A stretch of DNA of 64,000 nucleotides. Source: Castor canadensis (lineage: Eukaryota; Chordata; Mammalia; Rodentia; Castoridae). Below the pieces are notes generated by a model. The model saw nothing but the letters and a program-made list of their open reading frames with translations, searched no databases and was not told where the DNA came from. Where the stretch lies: positions 6,282,001 through 6,346,000 of the forward strand of contig NC_133400.1 in assembly GCF_047511655.1 (NCBI RefSeq), written 5' to 3'. The stretch's first letter is position 1. Every line of letters starts with the position of its first letter. Of this stretch, positions 23,290-34,202 are shown one piece after another. The position numbers and the translations under genes were made by a program.

Positions 23290-23440
23290 CTATGGACTTA
23301 GAGAGTAGGGAGTCTAACTTCAAGTCCCTGATCTGCCCCTTCTAAGCTGTGTGACTGTGAGCTGCTAAACAACCCTCGATGAACCTCTTTGTTTTCCCAT
23401 CATAGACCTTTCTTGGAAATATTTAGAATCAGCATTTACA
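23290..23440 (+). repeat. MIR fragment
   Basis: 'taacttcaagtccctgatct', 'taagctgtgtgactgtgagc' and 'cctctttgttttcccatcat' follow MIR sense order. Confidence 0.6.
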
Positions 23441-23660
23441 GGGACAGAAAGTAGATTAGTGGTTGCCAATGACTAGGGTCCAGAGGTGCTGGAAAGGGAG
23501 GGGAGGAGGTTCAGGATCTCTCTTTGGAGTGGTGAAAATGCACTAAAATTGACCATGATGTTGGCTGAAGAGCACTGTGAATATACTAAAATCATGGAAT
23601 CACACACTTGACAGCTAATCATATGATGCATGAATTAGGTCTCCATGAAACTGCTGGATG
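23441..23660 (+). mobile_element. L1M-type 3' end
   Basis: 'cagaaagtagattagtggtt', 'gccaatgactagggtccaga', 'gtgaatatactaaaatcatg' and 'attaggtctccatgaaactg' are the terminal L1M landmarks. Confidence 0.75.
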
Positions 23661-23906
23661 ACAGAGCGAGCACACCAGCAAGACACTGGTGCTTAACATA
23701 ATAATCATGATTTTGACGGGGGAGGGGCTCCCAAACCTGCGTCTCCTCTCCCCATTACTGAAGGCAGCAGCCAGGCCAAGGCCACCACCCTGCCCTTTCT
23801 CCTTCTGCCACCAACATAGACCAGAAAACCCCACAAGAGTCTGGCTTCCTGTCCCAGCATTGTTCAGAGAAGTGCACAGCCCCTGGGGACAAGCCTAGCC
23901 TCAGCT

Positions 23907-23920
23907 GCCCGCCGGCGGGC
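23907..23920. repeat. Perfect 14-bp GC palindrome
   Basis: GCCCGCCGGCGGGC equals its own reverse complement and has four CpGs or CpG-like steps in CpG-poor surroundings. Confidence 0.85.
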
Positions 23921-24164
23921 CTGTGGGAGAGGAAGTACCACCTAGAACCAACAGCTGGACCTGCAGTGTGTGTGTGGCAGGGTGGAAACCTCTGTTTCCA
24001 TGCTTCTTCTTTGACCTTCTCAAGCCTAGGTTCCTGCTAGGGCTCATTTAGCCATTCAACAAGCATTTGCTGAGCACATGACAGAGGTCAGGCAAGGCTG
24101 GGCTCCAGGGGTATAGTAGCAATCGTCACAGTCCTGCTGGTGAGCACACAATGTAGTTGAAGAG

Positions 24165-24330
24165 GTATATGAAGGAGGCTCTGACATCAGGTGTCAATCC
24201 CAGCTACACCACTCACCTTTTGTGTGGCCCTGAACAGAGTTTTCAACCTCTACAAGCTTCACATTTTTTGTTAGGAAACAGAGCTGCAGCAGGGAGTGAG
24301 TCAGCTAGGCATGATGTCCTGGGTGCCATT
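24165..24330 (+). repeat. MIR fragment
   Basis: 'tgtcaatcccagctacacca', 'ctcaccttttgtgtggccct' and 'tttcaacctctacaagcttc' follow MIR sense order. Confidence 0.6.
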
Positions 24331-24486
24331 ACTGGGTTGGTGAGACCCCAGAGCTGACACTGTCAATGGGTATACAACATGGTGACCTGCCATGGTGACA
24401 AACCAGGTAGCCACACAGCCTTGGCCAGGCCTGGAGCTCTGTGTAAAATCAAGAGAGATGGTTTAAAACCAAGAGTGACAGTGTGT

Positions 24487-24585
24487 CTAGCTGGACTTAG
24501 TAGCACACATCTGTAATCCCAGCATTTGAGAGATGGAGGCAGGATGTTGGTGAGTTTTAGGCCACCCTGGACTAATAATTCTGAG
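24487..24585 (+). mobile_element. SINE B1
   Basis: 'cacacatctgtaatcccagc' and 'atttgagagatggaggcagg' mark a slightly 3'-truncated B1. Confidence 0.8.
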
Positions 24586-24887
24586 ATTCTGGGCCCACTC
24601 TAAATCCAGGATGGCTTCACCTTGGTGTCCTGAAGTTAATATAGCCAAGACCCTGTTTTCCAGTTAGGTCACATTCGTAGACACAGGGTTTAAGATTTAG
24701 ATCTTTCACGTCCTAACTCAGCACATCACTTGCTGTTCTAGGTTAATAGGTCAGACCAATGAAACCTCAAGGAGGAGACAGCAGAAAGAGGCATTTGCTG
24801 AGGTGGAGGGATGAACTGAGGCACTGCTCAGTGAGCAGAGAAAACGTCTCAGAGGTCAGACAGGACCTCAGAACTGGGTCATGTTTG

Positions 24888-24980
24888 TTTTGTTTTCATT
24901 TTGCCAGCGCTGGAGATGGAACCCAGGACCTGGGTGCACACTAGGCAAGTGCTCTGCCACTGAGCTACAACTCCAGCCAG
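24888..24980 (-). mobile_element. ID-type SINE
   Basis: 'gcgctggagatggaacccag', 'ctaggcaagtgctctgccac' and 'gagctacaactccagcc' form a reversed ID. Confidence 0.88.
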
Positions 24981-25029
24981 AACTGAGTCTTGAAGGGTGA
25001 GCCAGAGTTCTCCGAGAGAAGAGAAGTCT

Positions 25030-25600
25030 TCTTAAATAAATATAAGGCCATGTGTGACTAAACTGACCAATGCCCTTGGAAGCCAGGATAATGATTGTCC
25101 TTGCCTGGGAGGAGGCAGGAAAAAGGATCTGGGGGGCGGGGTAGGGAGAAAATGAAAGGGGTCTGTGATGCTCTACGTTTTGATCTGATGGTTATGTGGG
25201 TGGTCACTTGATCAAAATTTAATTGAGCTTTACACTGATGACTTGTGAAATTTTATGTAGTCCTCAATTAAAAATTCATGTTTTTAAAGGCTATACATGT
25301 TAATATAGGATCTCTGATTTTTTTCTTTCAGTATTTTCTAAATGCTCTTTACTAAGCACATCTTAGTTGCTTCAGAGATCTAAAACTGTTTCAAAACCAG
25401 GCTCTTAGAAGCCAGGACAGTAGTCGCCCCTAAAAAGACAGTGATAAAAAGTGAATTAAGGGTGCATACCAGGGATGCCAAGATATTTCCTACTTGCTGA
25501 GGTGTTAGTTAAATGGGTGTGTTCAATGTGTAAAAGTCATTGACCTGAGCACTTACACAAAGTGCACTTCTCTGAATTGTTATTCATCGATAAAAAGATC
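25030..25600 (+). mobile_element. Two L1M-type 3' end fragments
   Basis: Fragment 25030-25280 ends 'gaaattttatgtagtcctca'. Fragment 25395-25600 begins 'aggctcttagaagccaggac'. Both show the 'aagccaggataatgattgtc'-like motif and end-of-element text of related L1M 3' ends. Confidence 0.5.
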
Positions 25601-25608
25601 ACAATAGC

Positions 25609-25745
25609 CAGGTGTGGTAGCACACACCTGTAATCCCAACATTCCACAGGTAGAGGCAGGAGGATTGGGAATTCAAGGCCAGCCTGAGCTACATGGTGAG
25701 ACACTGTCTCAAAATAAATAAATAGATGGATAGATAGATAGAAAA
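25609..25745 (+). mobile_element. SINE B1 with (AAAT)/(GATA) tail
   Basis: 'gccaggtgtggtagcacaca', 'ggccagcctgagctacatgg' and 'tgagacactgtctcaaaata' are followed by a short AAATA and GATA-rich tail. Confidence 0.92.
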
Positions 25746-25814
25746 TAAAAGATTAAAATAAAGCCAGTTGGTGGAGGGGTGGAGAGGAATCATTTGAAAT
25801 CTTGTCAGTTTACC

Positions 25815-25995
25815 AACATCAGTAACATTTATTGTGCCAGGGCCTGTACGCAGCCAATGAGCTTAGTCCTCATAACAGAGTTAGAAAGCTCAGTTGTTTT
25901 CACGGTTATCTGACAGGTGCACAAGATTAGGTGACTGGCTGAGGTGACCTGCCAGATGGCAACAGAGCCGGAACTGGAGGCTCAGGAGTTCTTTG
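25815..25995 (-). repeat. MIR
   Basis: 'acatttattgtgccagggcc', 'gagcttagtcctcataacag' and 'ggcaacagagccggaactgg' follow reversed MIR order. Confidence 0.7.
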
Positions 25996-26394
25996 TGATC
26001 TGGAGTTATTTCCACTCCCATAGAGGACTCTCACCTCTCCTGGGGGTCCTTAGGAGGCCCAAGACACAGCCAGAGATGCTGGACCCATAACACCAGAGGC
26101 ATGGGGCAGGGCCTGGGGCCTGTATTTTACCACCCCACTGCCAGGAGTCTCTCACCCTCTGGTATGGGCACCAAGACCTTCCACTGAAACAGGCGTGAAG
26201 ACACTCAGGTGCACCTGTCAGAAGTGGAAAGCCGTGTGGGTCCTTTGGGCCGATATAGAAAGGGATTAGCCATAATGGTAAGGAGGTTTGCCCTGTGGCC
26301 AGCATCCCAGAGAATGCCTCATACTGGATTCTTCTGGGGGAAGCATTAACTAACCCCCAGCCATGGAACCACAATCCTAAACACCACTCACCTG

Positions 26395-26580
26395 CAACAC
26401 CATTTCAGTCACTCATTAATCCATCAGTTCATTCATTCAAAAGACTCAGTCACAGCATTTACTGAGCACCGGCTTATGGCAACCATTCCTCTTGGCTCTG
26501 ATGATAAGGGGTGAAAGATTTACTCTCAGTCAGGAGACCACAGACCATGGGAAAGCCCAGCAGGTGAAAGATGATGACAC
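26395..26580 (-). mobile_element. LINE-2 3' terminus
   Basis: 'cagttcattcattcaaaaga' and 'gcatttactgagcaccggct' match the reversed L2 3' end. Confidence 0.5.
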
Positions 26581-26584
26581 AGCT

Positions 26585-27330
26585 AACAAATTGGCTAAAA
26601 TAAGGACAATTGACAATACCAAGTGTTCATGAGGCTGTGAAGCCCCTGACAAGAATACGAAAGAGTGGAGGCTCTTTAGAAAACAGCTGGGCAGTGTCTT
26701 TAAAAGTTACATGTATGCCAGCCATAAGAGCCAGCACTCTTACCTGTACTTACCTAAGGGAAATGAAAATGTATGTCCATGCAAAAATCTGTATGGTGAT
26801 GGTTATAGTAATCACTGGAAACAGCCCATCTGTCTTTTCAATTCATGCATGGATAAATAAACATCCACACAAAGAAACAGCACGGGGGGGGGGGGAAGAA
26901 AAAGTAATTACCAGTGCACACAATGCCAGGGATAAATGTCAATCTCAGTCTCAAGTGAAAGATTAGCATCAAAGCTTATGAAGAGGGATAGGTGTGAAGC
27001 CTCACACCTGTAATCTCAGCTGCTCAGGAAGCAAAGATTGTGAGGATCACAGTTCCAAGCAAGAAAGCTGGAGGCCCAGTGTTCAAACTCCAGCACCATC
27101 AAAAAAAAATGTTACAAACAGTATGATCCTGTTTATATGACATCCTGGAAGAAGCAAAGCCAGTGGTTGCCAGAGGCTGGGGGCGGGTAGAGGGGTGGGC
27201 AACAGAAGAGGTAGGGAGTTTTGGAGGACTGAGGAAGTGTTTTATGTTTTGACCCTGGTAGTGATTGCATAACTTCACACATCTGTCAAACCTCATAGAA
27301 CTATAGACGAAAGTGGTGAATTTTGCTAAG
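26585..27330 (+). mobile_element. L1M-type 3' end, interrupted by a SINE
   Basis: 'aaataaggacaattgacaat', 'aatgaaaatgtatgtccatg' and 'attcatgcatggataaataa' precede the SINE at 26983-27110. After it come 'tgtttatatgacatcctgga' and 'gccagtggttgccagaggct', the continuation of the same L1 3' end. A run of 11 G's lies at about 26884. Confidence 0.75.
26983..27110 (+). mobile_element. Internally deleted B1-ID SINE inside an L1
   Basis: It begins 'ataggtgtgaagcctcacac', runs to 'aggatcacagttccaagcaa', then skips straight to the ID end 'gttcaaactccagcaccatc' plus poly-A. Confidence 0.75.
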
Positions 27331-27359
27331 TGCTAATAATATTTTTACAGAAAAAAAGA

Positions 27360-28130
27360 TGATTACAATAAAGTGAGAAGTCTGAGGGAAGGAAGCGGAA
27401 ATCTCAAGGCAGATGGGAAGAGTCTGGAAGGCTTCCTGGAGATAGTCATCTTTCAACTGAGCTGAATCAAAGGACAAGAGTGTGTCAGTGCAGTAGGTGA
27501 AGAGGTGTGAGACAGGAGTCTGGGAAGCAGAAACAGCTTGAATGACACACATGGGCAGGGACTGAGTTGTGCTGAAGTAAAGACTATCTGGTCCCAGTGA
27601 CACTGCTGAGGAAAGCAGAACTTGGTTCAAGTAGGGCCTGATCAGTCTTGCTAAGGCATCTGGAGGCAATAAGGAGCTACCGAGGGTCTTAGAGCAGAAG
27701 AGTGACCTGGAGAGATAGAGCTCTACTTTGAAAAAAGTTATTCTGTGAGAAGGTCGGAGGAGGGAGCCAGGCTAGATGTCCTTTCCCTATGATTGTGCAT
27801 TCTTGGCTGAGACATTTGTCATTTGATGACACTTGCTGTGTGCTGGGCACTGTTCTAGAAGCTGGCAATGTAAGAATGCACAAAGAAAACAAAGGAAGAC
27901 AAAAATCCCTGGAGCTTTCCCATTCTCCCAGGGAAGACACCATCAACAAAGAAACCGGTAACCCAGCTCCTTCCACATGGGTTGTTCATTTCAGACAGCA
28001 GATGAATATCATAAAGGAGGCAGGGAGGGATTTATGTGTGGAGGTCACAGGGGCTCCTGGAGCAAGTGACACTTGGGCATGACCTGAGAGGAGGAGATGC
28101 AGCCAGCTATGTCAAGGCCTGGAGGAAGCA
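27360..28130 (-). mobile_element. LINE-2 fragments
   Basis: 27360-27770 contains 'tctggaaggcttcctggaga', 'agtagggcctgatcagtctt' and 'agaagagtgacctggagaga'. 27800-28130 contains 'gtgtgctgggcactgttcta' and 'gacaaaaatccctggagctt'. Both follow the reversed L2 3' consensus, with the two segments rearranged or from separate copies. Confidence 0.6.
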
Positions 28131-28599
28131 GAAGCAACAGCTGAGAGTAGCATATCTGCCTCTGCCTCCAGCCCTGCAGCCTCCACATTCCGGTGAATAA
28201 CAGCTGAAACCCCAGTGTGGAGGATGGCCAGTCAGTGTGGGCAGGTTTCCTCTCGGCACTGAAGCCCTGGCTGTTGCCATTACAAACAGTGCCCATGTTG
28301 ACAGACTCACGCCAGCTCCGGTACACACCTGGGAAGGCCAGGCCTGGCTTTCAGATTTGAAAAACAAGAAGTAAAGGTCCCAGCAAGCGGGCACTTATCA
28401 GTGCCTTATTGCTCAGAGCAAGTGACCTGTCAACAGAGCTGGCTCCTTCCTGGGCCCCTTGGGACTATCCTGGTGTCACTCCCCTTGGCCACACAGCACG
28501 GTGTCCACAGGACACATTCTACCGAGCTCCTGTGTCAGGTCTGATGATCTGCCAGCTGGCCTATCAGCTCATCATGTGTAGTGGCTCAAATGTCATGGA

Positions 28600-29000
28600 C
28601 AGGTGCAGGTGTTTCCTGGGGAGCCATAACAAAGTGACAGTGCACAGGCCTGGAGGCTGGAAGCCTGAATCCAGGCATTAGCTCCTGGGAGTCAGGCCTG
28701 TCTCCCAGCTTTCAGATGCTCCTTGATGTCTCTTGGCTTATAGGCACCACTCCAATGTCTGCCTCTGTTATCCCACAGCCCTCTCCCCATGTATCTCATC
28801 TTGTCATCTTCACATTTCTGGGCCCAATTTTCCCTCTTCTTAAAAAGGTCAGTCACTGGATTTGGGGTCCATCCTAACCCAATATTGTGGCATCCTAACT
28901 TGATTACCCCTACAGAGGCCCTCTTTCCACACATGGTCACATTTTGAGGTTCCAGGTGGGTGTGAATTGGGGGTCATTGTTCAATCTGGCACACAGATAA
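28600..29000 (-). mobile_element. Old LTR, MaLR-like
   Basis: 'gagccataacaaagtgacag', 'gcacaggcctggaggctgga', 'aacttgattacccctacaga' and a terminal 'ttcaatctggcacaca' parallel the elements at 3809 and 7645. Confidence 0.5.
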
Positions 29001-29239
29001 TGACCAAGATGGGGGAAAGTGGGCTTGGCTGCAGCCTCTGAGACACTGGGGTGACTGGTGCTCATCTTGTGCAGCAAAAATAATGGGGGTGGAGGGCCAC
29101 CAGGTATATAATAATGGATGCAGCTGCCTGCCTTTGAGGGGAGTGAGTCCATAAAAAGCCAGCTGTTTGTGATTATATTGTCCAAAGATCCTGATTCTGA
29201 TAGCCACGGCATTCCATATCCTCTTCTTCAAGGTGACAC

Positions 29240-29570
29240 TGACGTTACTTAGAGGTCACGTCCAGGTTCTCTTCTCTTGCAGATCTCTGTAACTGCCTCC
29301 ACGGAATGTGGCAGAAGGCACCAAGTGTGATGGTTTCCACCGAGCTCAAGACATATGCCTTAGGAGCCTGAAGCTGACTGAACTCACCATGCTGAGAGAC
29401 CACCCAAAAACAGACGGATGCTGGGAGGCCCCCAGTGCCCCAGCCACCTCTGTGAATCCTCCCAGCCTGGCACCAGACACTGAGTGGGAAGACTCTGAGA
29501 TGCCACCAGCCTGGGTCAGCACTACTTGCTGACTGTATAAGAGACCCCAAGTCAGCACTGCCCTGCCATC
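29240..29570 (+). mobile_element. Possible MLT1-type LTR fragment
   Basis: 'gactctgagatgccaccagc' and 'ctgtataagagaccccaagt' resemble MLT1 LTR text. It is diverged, and the family is uncertain. Confidence 0.4.
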
Positions 29571-29929
29571 GGAGAGCAATCATCGCTCTTCCCTCTCCCA
29601 AAGACTCCATTATCTAAGACCCTGTTCTTTACTTTAGGCACAAGACCAATTTTACCCACACGTTCTTTAAAATCACCATTAAAAGTTGCTTCTGAAAAAT
29701 AACTGCAATATGTGTATGCATTGGCCGTGATGGAAGTGCATTAAATTAAGACACAGGGTTGCAAAAGGGCACAGAGAGATGGATGAAGATGTGGTAAGAC
29801 AGTCAGTGTTCACCTGGAATCGCGGGTGGCAGTCAGAGGGTGCTTGCTGTACAAGTCTTTCAATTTTCCTGCTTTAATTTTTTTGTATATATAATAATAA
29901 GAGCAAAGAATTGCATACCAAGTACAATG

Positions 29930-30090
29930 GGCAGGCATAGTTCCAAACTCCTGCCTGCTAACTCATTCAATCCTCAGCCCACCTATTATAAAGGGAACTG
30001 AGACGTAATGAAGTTGAAACTGTGATGAAAGTCACGAGGCTAGTGAGTGAGGGAAAGAGGCGTGACTTGAAGCCAGGCCCTGGACTGTAT
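29930..30090 (-). repeat. MIR fragment
   Basis: 'aactcattcaatcctcagcc', 'gtcacgaggctagtgagtga' and 'gacttgaagccaggccctgg' follow reversed MIR order. Confidence 0.6.
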
Positions 30091-30694
30091 GCGCCTGACT
30101 ATGACAAGACATTGCCTCAAATTCATGTACTACTTTTATGACCAAAAACATTGTTATTGCATAGTTGTAATTATAGGTGGGTGGACTCTGCCATTCTGTT
30201 TGGCTGCCCAGTATCATCTGCCCTCCTGTATTTGGGGTGTCCCCATTTACGAGGCTTCCTCTGACCAGGCAGAAGCCAGAATCATGATTTCCCAGACTCA
30301 CTTGCAGCTAGAGTACAGACACTGACCTCTTCGCCTTCAGTCAGGCACCAGGCTCACATTCAGAAGCTTGTGAGAGGAGAAGCAGGTGTCAGAGGCACAC
30401 ACCTAGTGAAGACAGTGGTAGAGACACCTGGCACCTGGAGGCAGCAGGGCCATAGGTGAGCACAGCAGAACCTGCTTGACTCTTGGTGCCCAATCCTGGC
30501 AAGGCACAGCTCTCCTGAAGCTCTCCCACCCCTGATTTTGTTTTTCCAGCTGTGTAGGCTCCAGACTTGGATCTCTGCCCTCCTGGAGATTCTCAAGTCA
30601 CCTAATAGCCTTTAATACATACCTAGTTTTTGTTAACATTGGGTTCCTACTTCACCTCCCACAACTGATGGATATATTGTATTTTCAGAGTGAT

Positions 30695-30782
30695 TCTTTT
30701 TTTTTCCCCTTTGGGAAGCACTTTGGTAGCACTGGGGTTTGAACTCAGGACCTCACACTTCCTAGGAAGTCTGCTTTAGTCA
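30695..30782 (-). mobile_element. ID-type SINE, truncated
   Basis: 'agcactggggtttgaactca' and 'ggacctcacacttcctagga' are the reversed 3' end; the final box is eroded. Confidence 0.7.
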
Positions 30783-30954
30783 GTCAGCTTCAGAGTGATT
30801 CTTAACTACAGAGCTAATGGTGGAAAGAAGCCACTGACCAGCAAGTGCTGAGTGGGATGGATAACACCTTAAGTTACCATTGGGGAAACAGACAGGTAGA
30901 TGTCTATATGAGCGAGTGATCTCTGGAAGACCATCAAGAAGGTGGTAACAACCC

Positions 30955-31440
30955 AGACATCAGTGGCTCGTGCCTTTAATCCTAGCTACTTGAGAGGATC
31001 ACTGTTTGAAGTCAGTCTGGACAAAAAAATGTTTGCAAGATCCATCTCAACCAAAAAGGCTTGGTGTTGTGGTGTGCACCTGTCATCCCAGCAACAGTGG
31101 GAAGTGTAAAATAGGAGGATTGAGGTCCAGGCTGGCCTGGACAAAAAGCAAAACCCTATTTCCGAAATAAGCAGAGTGAAAAGGACTGGAGGTGTGGCTC
31201 AACTGGTAGAGCACCTGAGCACAAGTCTCAGAGTTCAAACCATGGTATGCCTGTGCTTGTGGCTCATGCCTATAATCTTAGCTACTCAGAAGGCAGAGAT
31301 TAGGAGGATCACAGTTCAAGCCAGCCCAGTCAAATAGTTTGTGAGACCCTATCTTGAAAACAAGAAGGGCTGGTGGAGTAGCTCAAGGTGTGGGCCCTGA
31401 GTTCAAACCCCAGTACAACAAAACAAAATTTTTTTTAAAT
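30955..31440 (+). mobile_element. Tandem B1-type SINEs: one partial, two dimeric
   Basis: A partial B1 (30955-31050, 'tttaatcctagctacttgag') is followed by a B1-ID dimer at 31060-31245 ('gtgtgcacctgtcatcccag' to 'cagagttcaaaccatgg'). A second dimer follows at 31246-31435 ('gtggctcatgcctataatct' to 'gagttcaaaccccagtacaa'). All are in the same orientation. Confidence 0.82.
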
Positions 31441-31892
31441 GAAGGCAGTAACAGTAGCTATCCCTAGGAGGAGTTTGTATGGCTGGGACTCAGGGAAAGG
31501 GAGATATTTCAGGCCTTTAGAAGTCTTCACCTATGCAGATATTGCCTGTTTAAAAAAAACATAATTGAATGACCAAAAAGACAAAAAGGAAAGGAAACCA
31601 TGATTGAGTATTAACCTCTTTATGCATTTCTGCATTTTTCAAATATCTTAGCATGAAGAGTATACTTTGTTTTTAATTATTCATATGTGCATACAATGCT
31701 TGAGTCATTTCTCCCCCCTGCCCCAAGAGCGTACTTTAATAGTCAGATAAAATAGACACTGGAGAAGAATGGGAGGCATGGAATGGAAGCTGTTTGCCAG
31801 TCATGTATCTGACACGGGGCTTGCATCTACAGTATAAAAGAACTCTGACACTAGGTTTTTGCTTGCTGCTGCTGTTGGGGTTTTTGCTTGTC

Positions 31893-32004
31893 ATTGTTTT
31901 TTGGTTTTTGAGACAGGGTCTCACTATGTAGCCCCAAATTCACAATCCTCATGATTCAGCCTCCCCAGTGCTAGGATTATAGACGTGTATCACTGCACCC
32001 AGCT
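31893..32004 (-). mobile_element. SINE B1
   Basis: 'gagacagggtctcactatgt' and 'agtgctaggattatagacgt' mark a reversed B1. Confidence 0.9.
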
Positions 32005-32005
32005 T

Positions 32006-32990
32006 ATAAAGAACTCTTACAACTCAATAGTAAAATACAAATAACACAATTAAAAATGGGTGAATACTCCAAGTATACATTTCTCCAAAGATGACATAGA
32101 AATGACTGATAAATACATGTAGAGGCTGTTCAGGAAATGCCCACTGAAACCACCAGAGATCATGTCACACCTGCTAGGATAGCTTTTTTGTTTTTTTTTC
32201 GTTTTTTGAGACAAGGTCTCACTATGTAGCCCAAGCTAGTCTTAAAACTCACAATCCTCCTGATTCAGCCTCCCCAGTGCTAGGATTATAGACGTGAACC
32301 ACCATGCCCAGCTGGAGTAGCTAAATTTAGAAGAAAAACCAGATGATACCAAGTGTTGATGACAATGGGGAGGAATCGGAGCCCTCACACACCGCCTCAC
32401 ACTGGGAAATGGCACAGCTGCCATGGAAAGCAGTCTGACAGTTCCTCAAAAAGTTGAACCCAGAGTTGCTGTATGACTCAGCAATCCCACTCCTAGATAA
32501 ATACCTCAGAGAAATGAAAACACATCCACACAGAAACTTGTGTGTGAATAGCTGCATTATTCATTAACAGCCCAGAGTGGAGACAACTCAAATGCCCATC
32601 ACCCATGGATGGATAAACAAAATGTGGTCTGTTCATACCACGGAATATCACTCAGCAATGAAAAGAATTAGTGCTAATCCATGCCAGCAAATGGGTGAGC
32701 CTTGAAAACATTAAACTAAGCCAAAATCAGATGCAAAGGTCACATATTATAGGAATCCATTTACATGAAATGTCCAAAAGAAGCAAATCTACAGACAGAT
32801 CTGTGGTTGAAGAAGGGTGGAGGAAGAGAGAATGGGGAGTGACTGCTTAATGGAAAAGGGGTTTCTGTCTGGTGATAAAAAGTTTCAAAAACTGTGGTGA
32901 GGGCGTCATTACCCGGCACACAAAACCCACTGAATTGTCAGTTTAAATGATGCATTGTGTAGGATGTGAATTTTATCTTGAAGCTGTTTT
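32006..32990 (+). mobile_element. L1M-type 3' region, longest L1 piece here
   Basis: Landmarks run from 'gaactcttacaactcaatag' through 'atgactcagcaatcccactc', 'gataaacaaaatgtggtctg' and 'catttacatgaaatgtccaa' to 'cactgaattgtcagtttaaa'. A B1 interrupts it at 32184-32313. All reading frames are broken. Confidence 0.9.
32184..32313 (-). mobile_element. SINE B1 inserted in the L1
   Basis: 'gagacaaggtctcactatgt' and 'gctaggattatagacgtgaa' mark a reversed B1. The L1 text resumes immediately after it. It closely resembles the B1 at 31893, about 290 bases away. Confidence 0.9.
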
Positions 32991-33021
32991 CAAAATGTAA
33001 AGAAAGAAACAGATGGGGGGG

Positions 33022-33100
33022 GTGGGGGAGTGTCGTGTAGCTCAGTGGTACCTGGCATGTGCAAGGTCCCAGGTTCAATCCCCAGCACCTCATTAAAAAA
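33022..33100 (+). mobile_element. ID-type SINE
   Basis: 'gtgtagctcagtggtacctg' and 'ccaggttcaatccccagcac' mark an ID with a short internal deletion, followed by an A-rich tail. Confidence 0.85.
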
Positions 33101-33163
33101 AGAAAAAGAACTGGAGGAGATGTCAAATAATGGCTTTTATTTTTTCAATGAGACTTAACTCTT

Positions 33164-33165
<2 letters not shown>

Positions 33166-33201
<36 letters not shown>
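33166..33201. repeat. (TG)n microsatellite
   Basis: A perfect GT run of about 36 bases lies just upstream of the large GGAT array. Confidence 0.95.
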
Positions 33202-33203
<2 letters not shown>

Positions 33204-33245
33204 AATTTCTAGAACCTAGCAGAAAATTAGAGCCCAGCAAATGTT

Positions 33246-34202
33246 TATTGAATGGACGGATGGACAGATGATGAAAAGATGGATGGACGGATGGATGGAT
33301 GGATGGGTGGGTGGGTGAATGGATGATGGATGGATGGGGGGTGGGTGGGTGGATGGATAGATGGATGGAGAGATGATTGGATGGATGGGTGGATGATTGG
33401 GTGGGTGGATGGATAAGTGGGTGGATGGATGGACGGGTAAGTGGATGGATGGATGGATGACTGGGTGGGTGGATGGATGGAAAAATGGGTAGATGGATGA
33501 ATGGATGGATGGATGAATGGATGGATGGATGGATGGATGTGTGGGTGGGTGAATGGATGATGGATGGATGGATGGGTGGGTGGGTGGGTGGATGGATAGA
33601 TGGATGGAGAGATGATTGGATGGATGGATGATTGGGTGGGTGGATGGATAGATAAATGGGTAGATGGATGAATGGATGGATGGATGGATGGATGTGTGGG
33701 TGGGTGAATGGATGATGGATGGATGGGTGGGTGGGTGGGTGAATGGATGATGGATGGATGGGTGGGTGGGTGGGTGGATGGATAGATGGATGGAGAGATG
33801 ATTGGATGGATGGATGATTGGGTGGGTGGATGGATAAGTGGGTGGATGGATGGATGGATGGGTAAGTGGATGGATGGATGGATGACTGGGTGGGTGGATG
33901 GATGGAAAAATGGGTAGATGGATGGATGGATGGATGGATGGATGGATGGATGAATGGATGGATGGGTGGATGATGGATGGATGGGTGGGTGGGTGGGTGG
34001 ATGGATGAATGGATGGATGGATGAATGGATGGATGGGTGGATGATGGATGGATGGGTGGGTGGGTGGGTGGATGGATAGATGGATGGAGAGATGATTGGA
34101 TGGATGGATGATTGGGTGGGTGGATGGATAGATAAATGGGTAGATGGATGAATGGATGGATGAGTAGATGGATGATGGATGAATAGGTGAATAGGTAGAT
34201 AG
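33246..34202. repeat. GGAT/GGGT-type satellite with higher-order units, about 0.95 kb
   Basis: The array is made almost wholly of four-base variants (GGAT, GGGT, GAAT, GATA). A longer landmark, 'gagagatgattggatggatg', begins near 33368, 33607, 33793 and 34087. It is preceded each time by 'gtggatggatagatggatg'-type text and followed by 'gattgggtgggtggatggat'. Larger blocks of 186-294 bases have therefore been duplicated on top of the tetranucleotide. Minus-strand frames stay open for hundreds of codons of His-Pro-Ser-Ile repeats because the unit contains no stop; this is not evidence for a gene. Confidence 0.97.

Noticed and set aside
33246-34202. CRISPR-like repeat array
   Set aside because: The repeats are contiguous tetranucleotides without unique spacers, in a mammalian genome.
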